Notes under the pieces: model-generated
Seen by the model: only the letters and a program-made list of their open reading frames with translations
The model's database searches: none
What the model was told of the DNA's origin: nothing
Assembly (NCBI GenBank): GCA_044448685.1
Contig: JBIOHC010000015.1
Coordinates: 12,553 to 76,552, forward strand
DNA: 64,000 nt
From: Palsa-965 sp044448685
GTDB taxonomy: Bacteria; Bacteroidota; Bacteroidia; Palsa-965
Direction: 5' to 3'
Made by a program: the position numbers and the translations under genes
Shown: positions 27,731 to 36,523 of the stretch, in pieces
How the letters are laid out: every line of letters begins with the position of its first letter
How positions within the stretch are numbered: the stretch's first letter is position 1

Positions 27731-27756
27731 TTTCTTTTTAGTAATTGATGAATCAG

Positions 27757-27870
27757 CTCATTAAACGTACTACCGTAATAGAACACAGATCTTCATGATT
27801 ATCATGATGAAAAATGATCTTCTTATTAATCCGCGAAAATCATGATAATCATAATAATCTGCGTTCTATC
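27757..27870. repeat. Hairpin repeat flanking the caspase-like gene, copy A
   Basis: It starts CTCATT, then GTACTACCGTAATAG, a CATGATnATCATGATG palindromic part, TTAATCCGCGAAAATCATGA and ends AATCTGCGTTCTAT. The outer parts (CACAGAT..ATCTGCG) are roughly inverted. Copy B at 28679-28784 is in the same orientation and closely similar apart from a gap of about nine bases. Confidence 0.85.
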
Positions 27871-27881
27871 ACCCCAGATTT

Positions 27882-28658
27882 TCAAAACCCCGTACAAAAC
27901 AAAGCCCTGGCTCCCTTCATCCCGCATTTCTGATACTGATTATACACTTCCGCAGCCCGGTTACAAAGCTGCAACCCGGTTTCCTTGTTCAGGTATCCGT
28001 CAATGGCTGATTTCAATGTATACGCTTCGGGACACATGAGGTTGGTGGTCCAGAGCAGGGGAGTGGCACCGCTGGCTTTAATGGCCCTGGTATACATTAA
28101 TCTGCTGGCGCAACACATAATGATGACTGATTTTTCTGTCTGTCCTCTTTTTTGAGGAAAGGAATCGAGTGAAAAATCCATAAGGGCGGAATGCCCCACA
28201 TAACAGATCAGTGGTGCTGTTTTTAATTCCAGGGTTTTATCCGTGCCAAGGTATTTGACATGCAAGGTATCCGAGCAATTATTGGCTGATGCATTCAGAA
28301 AGTCGATTGTGCATTGGCGTATGCGGGCTCCTTTGTAAGCTTCGGCAACAAGGTAAACATCGTCCCGTCGACGCCGGTAAATACATCGCTCCAGAATATT
28401 GGGTGCAGGGTTTTTACTTTTTCGGAGCAACATCCAGTCTTCCGAATTATTGAAAAAGGTTCTCACACCGTAACCGCACCCCCAATACAGATTATTATCC
28501 GGATCATTTCCATTCCCTATTTTACGCGGAACAGGAACAATGCCCTGGCTATCATTGTCACAGAGGGCTACATACACACGAATGATTTTAGTCTGAGCCT
28601 GGAAGGGGGCATGAAATAAAACCAGGAGGAGGGTTAAAACAATAGTTCGGAATGCCAT
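27882..28658 (-). CDS. Secreted protein with a predicted caspase-like (clan CD) fold
   Basis: 258 aa. A Sec signal ends near PFQAQ. The mature part begins IIRVYVALCDNDSQGIVPVP and NLYWGCGYGVRTFF. A strand ending in ICYVGHSALMDF (His) and a later strand VIIMCCASRLMY (Cys after a hydrophobic strand) have the spacing of the His-Cys dyad in caspase/gingipain-fold peptidases. The substrate is unknown and the dyad assignment is an inference. The protein has many cysteines. The gene sits alone between two direct copies of a hairpin repeat, 11 and 20 nt from its ends. Confidence 0.65.
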   Translation of the reverse strand: MAFRTIVLTLLLVLFHAPFQAQTKIIRVYVALCDNDSQGIVPVPRKIGNGNDPDNNLYWGCGYGVRTFFNNSEDWMLLRKSKNPAPNILERCIYRRRRDDVYLVAEAYKGARIRQCTIDFLNASANNCSDTLHVKYLGTDKTLELKTAPLICYVGHSALMDFSLDSFPQKRGQTEKSVIIMCCASRLMYTRAIKASGATPLLWTTNLMCPEAYTLKSAIDGYLNKETGLQLCNRAAEVYNQYQKCGMKGARALFCTGF

Positions 28659-28678
28659 GCTCTAAGTTAAGAAAAGAA

Positions 28679-28784
28679 CTCATTGGAAGTACTACCGTAA
28701 TAGCACGCAGATTTTCATGATCATCATGATTAAAAATGATCTATTTGTTAATCCGTGAAAATCATGACAATCTGCGGTCTATTA
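28679..28784. repeat. Hairpin repeat flanking the caspase-like gene, copy B
   Basis: Starts CTCATT..GTACTACCGTAATAG as in copy A and continues through TTAATCCGTGAAAATCATGA to AATCTGCGGTCTAT. It ends at the stop codon of the DUF983 gene (28782-28784). Confidence 0.85.
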
Positions 28785-29177
28785 ATCAGCATGTTGGGCA
28801 TCGGAACTGTATTTGGGGTCAAAACGCACGAACATGTTGAACCAGATAGCTCTGGAATAACGGAATACAGGAGGGAGAAGGAGGATCATGACTGCGGCAT
28901 TGCCGCCCAGTACGGCCCAGTCGCTCCAGCCAAGCACAAGCCAGAAAAAGAGTACACATACAATGGAAAGTCCTACTGTAATACCATAGCTTATATACAT
29001 GGAGCCCCACCAGAAGCCAACTTCGGGAAGGTTCGACTGTCCGCAAACCGGACAGGCATCAGGCATTTTGTAAATCATACCGGGGTCATAGGGGTTTTTA
29101 CCGACGAACATATTGCCCTGATGGCATTTAGGACATTTCTGATTCAAAACCGAATAAAGAATGGTATCGTGATACAT
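28782..29177 (-). CDS. DUF983 family membrane protein with zinc-ribbon motif
   Basis: 131 aa. Two CxxC pairs (CPKCHQG at residues 15-18 and CPVCGQ) form a probable zinc ribbon, followed by two membrane helices (ISYGITVGLSIVCVLFFWLVL and AVMILLLPPVFRY). This layout is that of DUF983. Function unknown. It is 9 nt downstream of the SulP transporter gene on the same strand. Confidence 0.88.
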   Translation of the reverse strand: MYHDTILYSVLNQKCPKCHQGNMFVGKNPYDPGMIYKMPDACPVCGQSNLPEVGFWWGSMYISYGITVGLSIVCVLFFWLVLGWSDWAVLGGNAAVMILLLPPVFRYSRAIWFNMFVRFDPKYSSDAQHAD

Positions 29178-29186
29178 GGGATAAAG

Positions 29187-30842
29187 TTAAGCATTCAAAA
29201 GTTCCCTGGCTCTGGCCAATGCGGCATCAATATCCTGCACCACATTTTTTTCTCCTATCTTATCGAGTAAACCACTTTCTTTAAGTGCTTCAAACACCTG
29301 TGGCTGTACACCCGACGCAATAACCTGGGTTTTAAAACGGTTCACAAACTTAAAGACTTCATCTATTGTATGCAGACCGGTGGCATCAATAACGGGAACA
29401 GCCCTCATACGAATGATAAGGATCTTCGGCGGGTTTTTGATAGAGTAAATGGATTCCTTGAACTTATAAGCTGCCCCGAAGAACATGGGCCCGGTAATTT
29501 CAAACACTTCTATTCCTTTTGGAACAGTATAACGGGATATGGCTTTCTCGTCCTTGTCTTCATTCAGATCCTCATCATGAATGGAAATAAGACTGACCTT
29601 GCTTATGGCCATCATATTGCGCATAAAGAGGAAGGCTGCCAGGACCATTCCTATTTCTATGGCTGCAGTCAGATCAACCAGTACGGTAAGAAGAAATGTG
29701 GTTATCAGTATAAGTGCATCGCTCTTAGGTCCTTTAAGCAAGGCGATAAAGGATTTGTATTCACTCATGTTAAATGCAACAACAACTAAAATACCTGCCA
29801 GACAGGGCATAGGGATAAGTTTGGCCCAGCGCCCCACAAAAAGCATGATAAGCAGGAGTGTAACGGCATGTACCATACCGGCAACAGGTGTACGTCCACC
29901 ATTCTTTACATTGGTAGCTGTACGTGCAATAGCGCCTGTAGCAGGTATGCCTCCGAACAGGGACGAGGCTATGTTCGCAATACCTTGTGCAATGAGTTCT
30001 GTATTGGAACGGTGACTGGCACCTATCATTCCATCTGCCACAACAGCCGACAGAAGGGATTCTATTCCTCCCAGCAGAGCAATGGTGAAGGCAGGCTGTA
30101 TCAGTTCCTGAATGGTTGAGAAGCTTAATACAGGAAGCCGGGGGGCCGGAAGCATAGAAGGGATATCACCGAATTTTTTCCCGATGGTCTCCACATCCAG
30201 ATGAAAAAACTGAACAGCAAAGGTTGCCAGAACGATGGCAATGAGTGAGCCGGGTATTTTCGTGCTTATTTTCGGGAAAACGAAAGCCAAGACTGTTGTA
30301 CCTGCCGCAATCAGAAAAGCCCACCAGTTAACAGAGCCTGCATGCTGGAAATAAGCAGTGCATTTCTGAATAAAGTCGGCCGGTACAGAACCCATTTGAA
30401 GTCCCAGAAAATCTTTAACCTGTGAGGAAAAGATTATGAGGGCAATACCGGCAGTAAATCCGACAATCAAGGGATGGGGAATGTATTTAATGATAGAACC
30501 CAGCTTGACAATGCCCATAAAAACCAGCATAATACCTGCAAGGAGTGTTGCTATGGTAAGGCCTCCCACGCCATAATGGTTCACGATACCATATACGATA
30601 ACCACAAAAGCGCCGGTAGGGCCTCCGATTTGTACCCTGCTTCCGCCCAGTGCTGAAATGATAAAACCTGCTACAATAGCAGTAAACAGCCCTTTTTCAG
30701 GTGAGACACCGGAAGCGATGGCAAAAGCAATGGCAAGAGGAAGCGCAACAATTCCGACGATAATACCGGATAAGAGATCAGCGAAAAATTGTTTTCGTGT
30801 ATAATTCCGGAGTGTAGTAAGAATTTTAGGCTGGAACAGCAT
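29187..30842 (-). CDS. SulP family inorganic anion transporter with STAS domain
   Basis: 551 aa. The N-terminal part has the SulP signature (LSGIIVGIVALPLAIAFAIASG) and about ten to twelve membrane helices; the C-terminal 110 residues form a STAS domain (VFEITGPMFFGAAYKF, VIDATGLHTIDEV). Likely sulfate or bicarbonate uptake; the ion is not determinable. An exact TAATTTTG promoter box is 6 nt upstream of the ATG, predicting a nearly leaderless mRNA. Confidence 0.93.
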   Translation of the reverse strand: MLFQPKILTTLRNYTRKQFFADLLSGIIVGIVALPLAIAFAIASGVSPEKGLFTAIVAGFIISALGGSRVQIGGPTGAFVVIVYGIVNHYGVGGLTIATLLAGIMLVFMGIVKLGSIIKYIPHPLIVGFTAGIALIIFSSQVKDFLGLQMGSVPADFIQKCTAYFQHAGSVNWWAFLIAAGTTVLAFVFPKISTKIPGSLIAIVLATFAVQFFHLDVETIGKKFGDIPSMLPAPRLPVLSFSTIQELIQPAFTIALLGGIESLLSAVVADGMIGASHRSNTELIAQGIANIASSLFGGIPATGAIARTATNVKNGGRTPVAGMVHAVTLLLIMLFVGRWAKLIPMPCLAGILVVVAFNMSEYKSFIALLKGPKSDALILITTFLLTVLVDLTAAIEIGMVLAAFLFMRNMMAISKVSLISIHDEDLNEDKDEKAISRYTVPKGIEVFEITGPMFFGAAYKFKESIYSIKNPPKILIIRMRAVPVIDATGLHTIDEVFKFVNRFKTQVIASGVQPQVFEALKESGLLDKIGEKNVVQDIDAALARARELLNA

Positions 30843-30848
30843 AGATTA

Positions 30849-30856
30849 CAAAATTA
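30849..30856 (-). promoter_or_regulatory. -7 promoter element (TAATTTTG) of the SulP gene
   Basis: Exact TAnnTTTG on the minus strand with only 6 nt before the SulP start codon. Confidence 0.6.
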
Positions 30857-30869
30857 TCAAATAGGTATT

Positions 30870-31571
30870 TTAGTTTTCATAAACAATCATGATATTCGTC
30901 ATAGTTCCAAGCTCCAGACGCGATTCGGTAGTCCGGCCCGGTAAGACTTTAAGTATATTCTTTATTTCACTTATTTCAGCTTCGGCAGTTTCATTCGACG
31001 GGATGCGGTTGTAGAACAGAATTCCTCCCGGTGCCAGCAGGGAAACAGCAGCATGCAAAAAATTCTTTTTTGAAAACCCTGAGGGGGTTTCCAGGTCTAT
31101 AAAAAGATCAATCGCAATGAGGCTGTAGCGCTCCGGACAATGTGCCACATATTCCTTTGCATCGGTATGAAGGATTTTTGTGCGGGTATCCAGCTCATCG
31201 GCAAAGTACTGTTCATACAAGGCAATGACTTCCCCGTCAACTTCAACACCTGTTACCGGGATGTTCATTCTGTAATTGTCTCTCAGGATATCGTTGATAC
31301 TTCCTGCTCCGAAACCCAGTATAAGGGCATTGCTGATATTCCTTTTGCCCAGTTCATACCGGTAAAAGGTTCTCAGGAAAACGGTGTGAAGATTTCCATA
31401 GGAATAGTTCGCCTTTTCTGAGTTGAGTACCAGATAGCCGTTTTCGAGTGTGACTTCCAGCATTGAACTCTTTTCACCCGGTCTTCGTTCAATACATATG
31501 GGCATAATATAACTGAGTATCTGCTTGAGGCGGAATAGAAAGTCAGAGTTCCGGTAAACAGTTTCCGTCAT
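30870..31571 (-). CDS. Spermidine synthase-like methyltransferase-fold protein
   Basis: 233 aa. Rossmann motif LILGFGAGSINDIL, then VTGVEVDGEVIALYEQYF and LIAIDLFID follow the order of the spermidine synthase/PABS fold. The short N-terminal beta domain has LEVTLENGYLVLNS. Polyamine synthesis is possible, but many bacterial relatives of this length lack proven activity, so only the fold is assigned. Confidence 0.75.
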   Translation of the reverse strand: MTETVYRNSDFLFRLKQILSYIMPICIERRPGEKSSMLEVTLENGYLVLNSEKANYSYGNLHTVFLRTFYRYELGKRNISNALILGFGAGSINDILRDNYRMNIPVTGVEVDGEVIALYEQYFADELDTRTKILHTDAKEYVAHCPERYSLIAIDLFIDLETPSGFSKKNFLHAAVSLLAPGGILFYNRIPSNETAEAEISEIKNILKVLPGRTTESRLELGTMTNIMIVYEN

Positions 31572-31608
31572 ATAACAGAATCAAGTCAGACTCAATATAT
31601 TCTTCCGA

Positions 31609-31632
31609 AACGGGTGATTGTGATCACCTGTT
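31609..31632. promoter_or_regulatory. Hairpin between small membrane peptide and spermidine synthase-like gene
   Basis: AACGGGTGAT pairs with ATCACCTGTT (one G-T pair) around a TGTG loop. It is 9 nt past the small peptide's stop; it may be a weak terminator or an operator for the next minus-strand gene. Confidence 0.4.
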
Positions 31633-31641
31633 GGGAAGGTT

Positions 31642-31755
31642 TTAATAAAAGATAAGTGCCAGGATGGCGAAGATCAGAATGAAGATAACAAAGGCCCAGC
31701 CGTCGGCCGGAAAGTAATTATAGTATTTAAGCAGGAATGCTTTCAGCTTGTGCAT
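31642..31755 (-). CDS. 37-aa single-span membrane peptide
   Basis: ATG 31755 to TAA 31642, starting MHKLKAFLLKYYNYFPADGW and continuing as one hydrophobic helix (FVIFILIFAILALIFY). A basic amphipathic start, a conserved-looking FPADGW turn and a single helix give the look of a genuine small membrane protein. It overlaps the 3' end of the NfeD-like gene by 29 bp in another frame on the same strand, which suggests coupled translation. Function unknown. Confidence 0.6.
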   Translation of the reverse strand: MHKLKAFLLKYYNYFPADGWAFVIFILIFAILALIFY

Positions 31756-32935
31756 ATTGATTTTGTCGGTCGCCGGTTAAGCGCTTATTTCTTTTGAATG
31801 CAAAGTGATAAACCAGCAGGATACACAGATAAGCTCCGGAAGCAGGCAGCAAGGGTTTGAGGAACGGGAAGAGGGTGGTGGAATCAGATTTGAGCAGGAA
31901 AAGGCTGGGTTCAATACTTAGGATAAGGCCTGCAAAAGAGACAAACAGACCGGTAAAAGCCAGCCAGGGACTATTTTTGAGCTTAAAGAAGTATACAAGG
32001 ATCAGGATCAGGCCAGCACCGAACAAGAGTATTTCAGGAGTTTCAGCCAGTCCGTCAAGACTTAAAGGGGTAAAAAACAGCACAGCAAAGAATACAGATG
32101 CGAAGAGCGGAAATCCACGGCCCGGTTTATGAATTTCGGACAGGAGGCTTAAGCCCATTCCAAGGATCAGCAGGAAGCTGATGAAAGGAAGCAACAGAAA
32201 ATCAAGAAATTTTTCAAATGGACGGGGCTTGTAACTGAAAAGGACGGGCTTGGAGCCGGCAACGGTTCCTGTACGTATTGTAAAAGGAAGAAGGGCTGAG
32301 GTCTGTGGAGAATTATTTACACAGTCTTTGTATTTTTCACGGACCTGTTTGGCATCCAGGGCGTAGACAGAGGTTTTTACACCCGGTTTAGTGCCTGATT
32401 TGCCGTTGGTTTCAGAACGTACTGAAATGATGGCTCCATTTTTATCCGATCCATTATCAAGGAATACGGTTACAGGTTTGTTATATTCCGTGAGTTTATT
32501 CCGGATATCCGTAGTTGCGGTATTAAAATCAGCAAATGGGTTGATATGGATATAAACCATGTCCGCATCCAGATTCATAGCCTGACGTAAAGCAGCACTG
32601 GTATGATGCCAGGCGTTTCCATCACCGGTCTCCGTTTCATATTCATAGATACGGGGACTTCCATTATTTTTCTTGTCCGATTGATTTTGCCGGGCTGAGT
32701 CCTGATCAGCGGTTTTGGAAAGGCTGTTTTTTTTCTCCGCTATTTCCGCCGGAAAACCTATCGTGATATGTATTGAGAAAGGGTTTTTACCCGCAGCTAC
32801 ATTGTTTTCGGGAATAACAGGTAAACCGTTCAGGGAATTATGAGCCAGTAATCCGGGAGTAGAAGATGCAATTGCTGACCTGCATAAGGAGAAGCAGATC
32901 AGGACAAGGAAGAGAATAGCCTTGAAACGTACCAT
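31727..32935 (-). CDS. NfeD/ClpP-class membrane protein, catalytic part degenerate
   Basis: 402 aa. A signal peptide is followed by a ClpP-like half (ALRQAMNLDADMVYIHINPF, then TEYNKPVTVFLDNG), matching the order of NfeD N-domains, where a serine in an SAG turn would follow; here it reads KNGAIISV and the Ser is not evident. From about residue 245 come NfeD-like membrane helices (FISFLLILGMGLSLLSEIHKPGRG). The usual C-terminal OB domain is absent. It may be an inactive homologue. Near-match box TACCTTCG at 32952-32959. Confidence 0.6.
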   Translation of the reverse strand: MVRFKAILFLVLICFSLCRSAIASSTPGLLAHNSLNGLPVIPENNVAAGKNPFSIHITIGFPAEIAEKKNSLSKTADQDSARQNQSDKKNNGSPRIYEYETETGDGNAWHHTSAALRQAMNLDADMVYIHINPFADFNTATTDIRNKLTEYNKPVTVFLDNGSDKNGAIISVRSETNGKSGTKPGVKTSVYALDAKQVREKYKDCVNNSPQTSALLPFTIRTGTVAGSKPVLFSYKPRPFEKFLDFLLLPFISFLLILGMGLSLLSEIHKPGRGFPLFASVFFAVLFFTPLSLDGLAETPEILLFGAGLILILVYFFKLKNSPWLAFTGLFVSFAGLILSIEPSLFLLKSDSTTLFPFLKPLLPASGAYLCILLVYHFAFKRNKRLTGDRQNQYAQAESIPA

Positions 32936-33023
32936 GATTGTGAGTTCCCTGCGAAGGTATGAAAAATGCGGAAACAGTGGATTTAGAATTGTTAAGCATT
33001 GTTAATCAGGGTTGTAGCTAAGG

Positions 33024-33835
33024 TCAGAAATACTTCTTTACCTTGTCCTGAAGCTCCCTGAAAATGCCTGAATTACCGGCTAGTATGGACTTTCCGAAGA
33101 TGAAATCATTCCCGCCCTGGAAATCAGATAGCCTGCCTCCGGCCTGAGCTACAATGAAGGCTCCGGCACTGACATCCCAGGGATGGAGACTGTATTCATA
33201 AAAGGCATCAAACCTGCCGCATGCGACATAAGCCAGATCGGTGCAGCAGATCCCAGACGCCTTAATCCCCGTGTGGAGTGCATGAAATCTCTGAAAAGTT
33301 TCATGTATTCTTCTTCCTGTCCATGATCGTAATAAGGGAATCCTGTTGCAATCAGGGAATCTTCGAGCTTACTTGTTTCCGAAATATGGATACGTTTTCC
33401 GTTCATCCAGGCCTGACCACCTTCAAAGGCATAGAAGCATTCATCCAGATTCACCTCATAGATAACTCCGAGAACCGGAATGCCATTCTTATGTAAACCA
33501 ATGCTTACTGCAAAGCAAGGTATGCCATGAATGAAATTTGTTGTGCCATCCAGGGGATCAATGATCCATTCATATTTATCTCCTGATTTCTGCCCGATAT
33601 GTTCCGGGCTTGCCAGGGTCCCTTCTTCTGCAATAAATTCTGATCCCGGTAATAAGGTACTGAGGGCCTGTACAAGCATGCTTTCACTATGCTTATCCAC
33701 ATAGGTTACCAGACTGTTACGGCTTTTGACTTCAACATTGCCGGAATGAATTTTCTTTTGTTCAGAACGTATAAATGCACCTGCTTCGCGAGCAGCTTCA
33801 CATACATCCTTACAAAGCGATTCCAGGTTAGGCAT
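33024..33835 (-). pseudogene. Inositol monophosphatase family gene broken by a one-base frameshift
   Basis: The first frame (to 33149) encodes KYEWIIDPLDGTTNFIHG with the metal-binding DPLDGT and up to GLRRLGSAA. It then leaves the family sequence. One base shifted, the reading continues perfectly as DLAYVACGRFDAFY, LHPWDVSAG and GGRLSDFQGG to a stop at 33024-33026. The break is at about 33240-33242, where one base of a codon between GCA and GAT is missing. The intact protein would be about 270 aa, the normal length. It is either a real pseudogene or a base error. The gene follows lgt by 79 bp. Confidence 0.88.
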
Positions 33836-33914
33836 ACGGATTGTTATGAAGCTACTGAATACGAACTGCTAAATTTCTACCGATATAATAGTCCCTACGT
33901 GACTGACGAGCATA

Positions 33915-35120
33915 CTAACTACTGACTACTGGTTTATGTCTCCTGAAATAAACGATCCCGGTAATTCCGAGAATTATGAGACAGATTGCAATAAACATGG
34001 CTTGTGTAACAGTGTAGGACCCCAGTTTAAAGAAGATTGTATTCTCCCTGATCTGCTCAATAAAGAACCGCTCCACCCCATTCATGATAAGATAAACACT
34101 AAAGATGATTCCGGGGATTTTGATCCGTTTGCGCAAGGCCCACAGAACAAAGAAGAGGCCTATACAAATAAAAGCCTCGTAAAAGGGAGTTGGGAACACC
34201 CGGGCAATGAGGTGGGGGGTATGCTGCCAGCTGCAATGGCATTGCAGATACTCGGCTGAATTCTGGATATAGGGATTGCATTCCTTGTTCACATTATTCG
34301 GATAGTCGTATGACCAGACCCAGTCGGGTAAGAAGTTAAGCCACCCGGGTTTGGGGGCAGTATGCGGTATGCCCCAGTCTCCGTCACCTGCAACATGACA
34401 ACCTATGCGTCCTGTTCCATAAGCCAGCATCAGTCCGGGAGCACAGGCATCAATTAAATGAGCAAAAGGTAATCCGTTCCTCCGTCCGTAATAAATGACA
34501 GCCAGGCCGCCGACGATCAGACCTCCGTACATTGTCAGTCCGCTGAATGAAAAAATCATCCCCACAGGATTGATCATGAAGTCGGGCAGATTTTCGAGGA
34601 TATGAAAAAGTTTGGCTCCGAGTAATCCTGCAACGGCGGCAATAAGGGTCATATTGCTCACATGCTCATAAGGATGGTAGGGTACTTCAAAGAGTTTAGG
34701 TTCCGGCAGGCGGCCCTTTTCTTTTTCTCTGTATTTCATCCAGGTAAAAAGAGCTCCAATGGCTATACCGCCAAGCAGGCTGCCCTGGGTTGACATCATA
34801 AAATCACGGGGATTGTCACCGACTTCAGCTCCTCCGAGGATAAGTCCGAGTAGTTTATATCCGACCAGAAAACCCAGGACTCCGTTTGTGATGAGTTCAC
34901 TCTGGCTGGCTCTTTCTCCTTTGAGAATTTTACGTGTCGTACTGTGTAAGATTCCTTCCTGCTCTTTTCTACGCAATTCCTTCGCAAAATAGTAGCCAGC
35001 GAGTAAAAATGAAATGGCTACAAAGAATCCGAAGCTCTGCAATATTTTCAGCCAGCTAAGCCAGGAAGGCATATGGCTTCCGAGTAAATCCTTAAACGCA
35101 TCATAAATGGTTGGATACAT
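33915..35120 (-). CDS. lgt: Prolipoprotein diacylglyceryl transferase
   Basis: 401 aa, longer than the 291 of E. coli, as is usual in Bacteroidota. Polytopic, with the Lgt signature region in the form YGTGRIGCHVAGDGDWG and SVYLIMNGVERFFIEQIREN near the C-terminus. It adds diacylglycerol to lipoprotein cysteines at the inner membrane. It begins 7 nt after mtaB and precedes the IMPase gene, so the three look like one operon. The last codons run into a short AGTAGTC-type tandem. Confidence 0.9.
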   Translation of the reverse strand: MYPTIYDAFKDLLGSHMPSWLSWLKILQSFGFFVAISFLLAGYYFAKELRRKEQEGILHSTTRKILKGERASQSELITNGVLGFLVGYKLLGLILGGAEVGDNPRDFMMSTQGSLLGGIAIGALFTWMKYREKEKGRLPEPKLFEVPYHPYEHVSNMTLIAAVAGLLGAKLFHILENLPDFMINPVGMIFSFSGLTMYGGLIVGGLAVIYYGRRNGLPFAHLIDACAPGLMLAYGTGRIGCHVAGDGDWGIPHTAPKPGWLNFLPDWVWSYDYPNNVNKECNPYIQNSAEYLQCHCSWQHTPHLIARVFPTPFYEAFICIGLFFVLWALRKRIKIPGIIFSVYLIMNGVERFFIEQIRENTIFFKLGSYTVTQAMFIAICLIILGITGIVYFRRHKPVVSS

Positions 35121-35127
35121 AATTCTG

Positions 35128-36489
35128 TTATATGCTGACTACGTTGAGTCTTGTTTCCTGTTTAGCGGGTAGTGGAACAGGTTCTATGTCCATACAACCA
35201 TCTTCACCTATTTTTTTCAGCGTTACATCAATCACCTCATTGCACAATTCCGGTTTATAGGCTGTCCTGACCTTGATATAATTACCTGTGTATCCGTACA
35301 GCAAGCCATTGGTTGGTTCAATTTCAAAGAGCACTTTCTGCTTCGTATCCAGATGCTGTTCATAAAAGCTCCGTAGTTTCTTCACCGAGAGGATACGAAG
35401 CATTTTGTTGCGTTTCCTCCGTACAGCAACAGGTACGGGATTTTCCATCGTTACTGCTTCCGTATTATCTCTTTCTGAATAGGTGAAGACATGCAGGTAT
35501 GAAATATCCAGTTTGTTCAGGTAATCATAGGTTTCCAGAAAGTGGGTATCCGTTTCACCGGGAAATCCTGTAATAACATCCACACCTATACAGGCATCGG
35601 GTATCCTTGTACGGATGTGTGTTACGCGGTCGGTGTATAAATCACTCAGGTATCTCCGCTTCATCTTTTTCAGAATAAAGTCGGACCCGCTTTGCAAAGG
35701 GATGTGGAAATGCGGAGCAAACCTTTTTGAACTGCTTACGAACTCAATGACTTCATTGCTCAAAAGATTAGGTTCTATTGACGAGATCCGGTATCTTTCA
35801 ATGCCTTCCACCGTATCAAGTTCCTTAATAAGATCTATGAACCCGACTTCCTTTTTCTTACCTCCCTGCAATCCTTTCCCAAAGTCACCCAGATTAACAC
35901 CGGTTAACACAATTTCCTTCACGTTTCTGGAAACTATTTCCCGGATATTTTTAAGCACATTGGGTATTGTATTGCTCCTGCTTTTTCCCCGGGCGAGCGG
36001 AATGGTACAAAAGGTGCAGGTATAATCACACCCGTCCTGTACTTTCAAAAAGGCCCGAGTCCTGTCTCCAAACGACCAGGCATCCACAAACTGATTGACA
36101 GATTCTATTTCACAACTGAAAACGCTTGCCTCCGGCCTTTTTGTAATGGTTTCCAGGTAATGCAGTAATTTGAATTTTTCCGATGCACCCAGTACCAGGT
36201 CGACTCCTTCTATCCTTGAAATTTCCTGTGGTTTAAGCTGAGCATAGCAACCCATGATAACAATGAATGCTTCGGGTGCAAGCTTCAAAGCCTGCCGTAC
36301 AATCATACGGCATTCCTTGTCCGCGTTAGCTGTTACAGAGCACGTGTTTATGACATAAATATCGGCAGGCCGGGAAAAATCTACTTTATGGTAGCCGTTT
36401 TCTTCCATTAAACGGGAAACCGTTGATGTTTCAGAATAGTTTAGTTTACAACCGAGTGTATGAAAAGCAATGCTCCGGGCCTGGTTCAT
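35128..36489 (-). CDS. mtaB: tRNA t6A37 methylthiotransferase MtaB
   Basis: 453 aa from ATG 36489 (MNQARSIAFHTLGCKLN); a longer open frame to 36750 crosses the divergent promoter and is not used. The N-terminal cluster cysteines are in LGCKLNYSE, NTCSVTANAD and MGCYAQL; the radical-SAM motif is CDYTCTFC; a TRAM-like domain ends the protein. It makes ms2t6A in tRNAs reading ANN codons. A near-match promoter box (TAATTTCG) lies 6 nt upstream. Operon partner of lgt. Confidence 0.94.
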   Translation of the reverse strand: MNQARSIAFHTLGCKLNYSETSTVSRLMEENGYHKVDFSRPADIYVINTCSVTANADKECRMIVRQALKLAPEAFIVIMGCYAQLKPQEISRIEGVDLVLGASEKFKLLHYLETITKRPEASVFSCEIESVNQFVDAWSFGDRTRAFLKVQDGCDYTCTFCTIPLARGKSRSNTIPNVLKNIREIVSRNVKEIVLTGVNLGDFGKGLQGGKKKEVGFIDLIKELDTVEGIERYRISSIEPNLLSNEVIEFVSSSKRFAPHFHIPLQSGSDFILKKMKRRYLSDLYTDRVTHIRTRIPDACIGVDVITGFPGETDTHFLETYDYLNKLDISYLHVFTYSERDNTEAVTMENPVPVAVRRKRNKMLRILSVKKLRSFYEQHLDTKQKVLFEIEPTNGLLYGYTGNYIKVRTAYKPELCNEVIDVTLKKIGEDGCMDIEPVPLPAKQETRLNVVSI

Positions 36490-36523
36490 GGTAGGCGAAA
36501 TTACACAAAGGATTTGAAATTCA

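Noticed and set aside
33685..33705. A DnaA-box-like TTATCCACA
   Set aside because: A single copy inside the inositol monophosphatase coding region, with no cluster and no dnaA or dnaN nearby.
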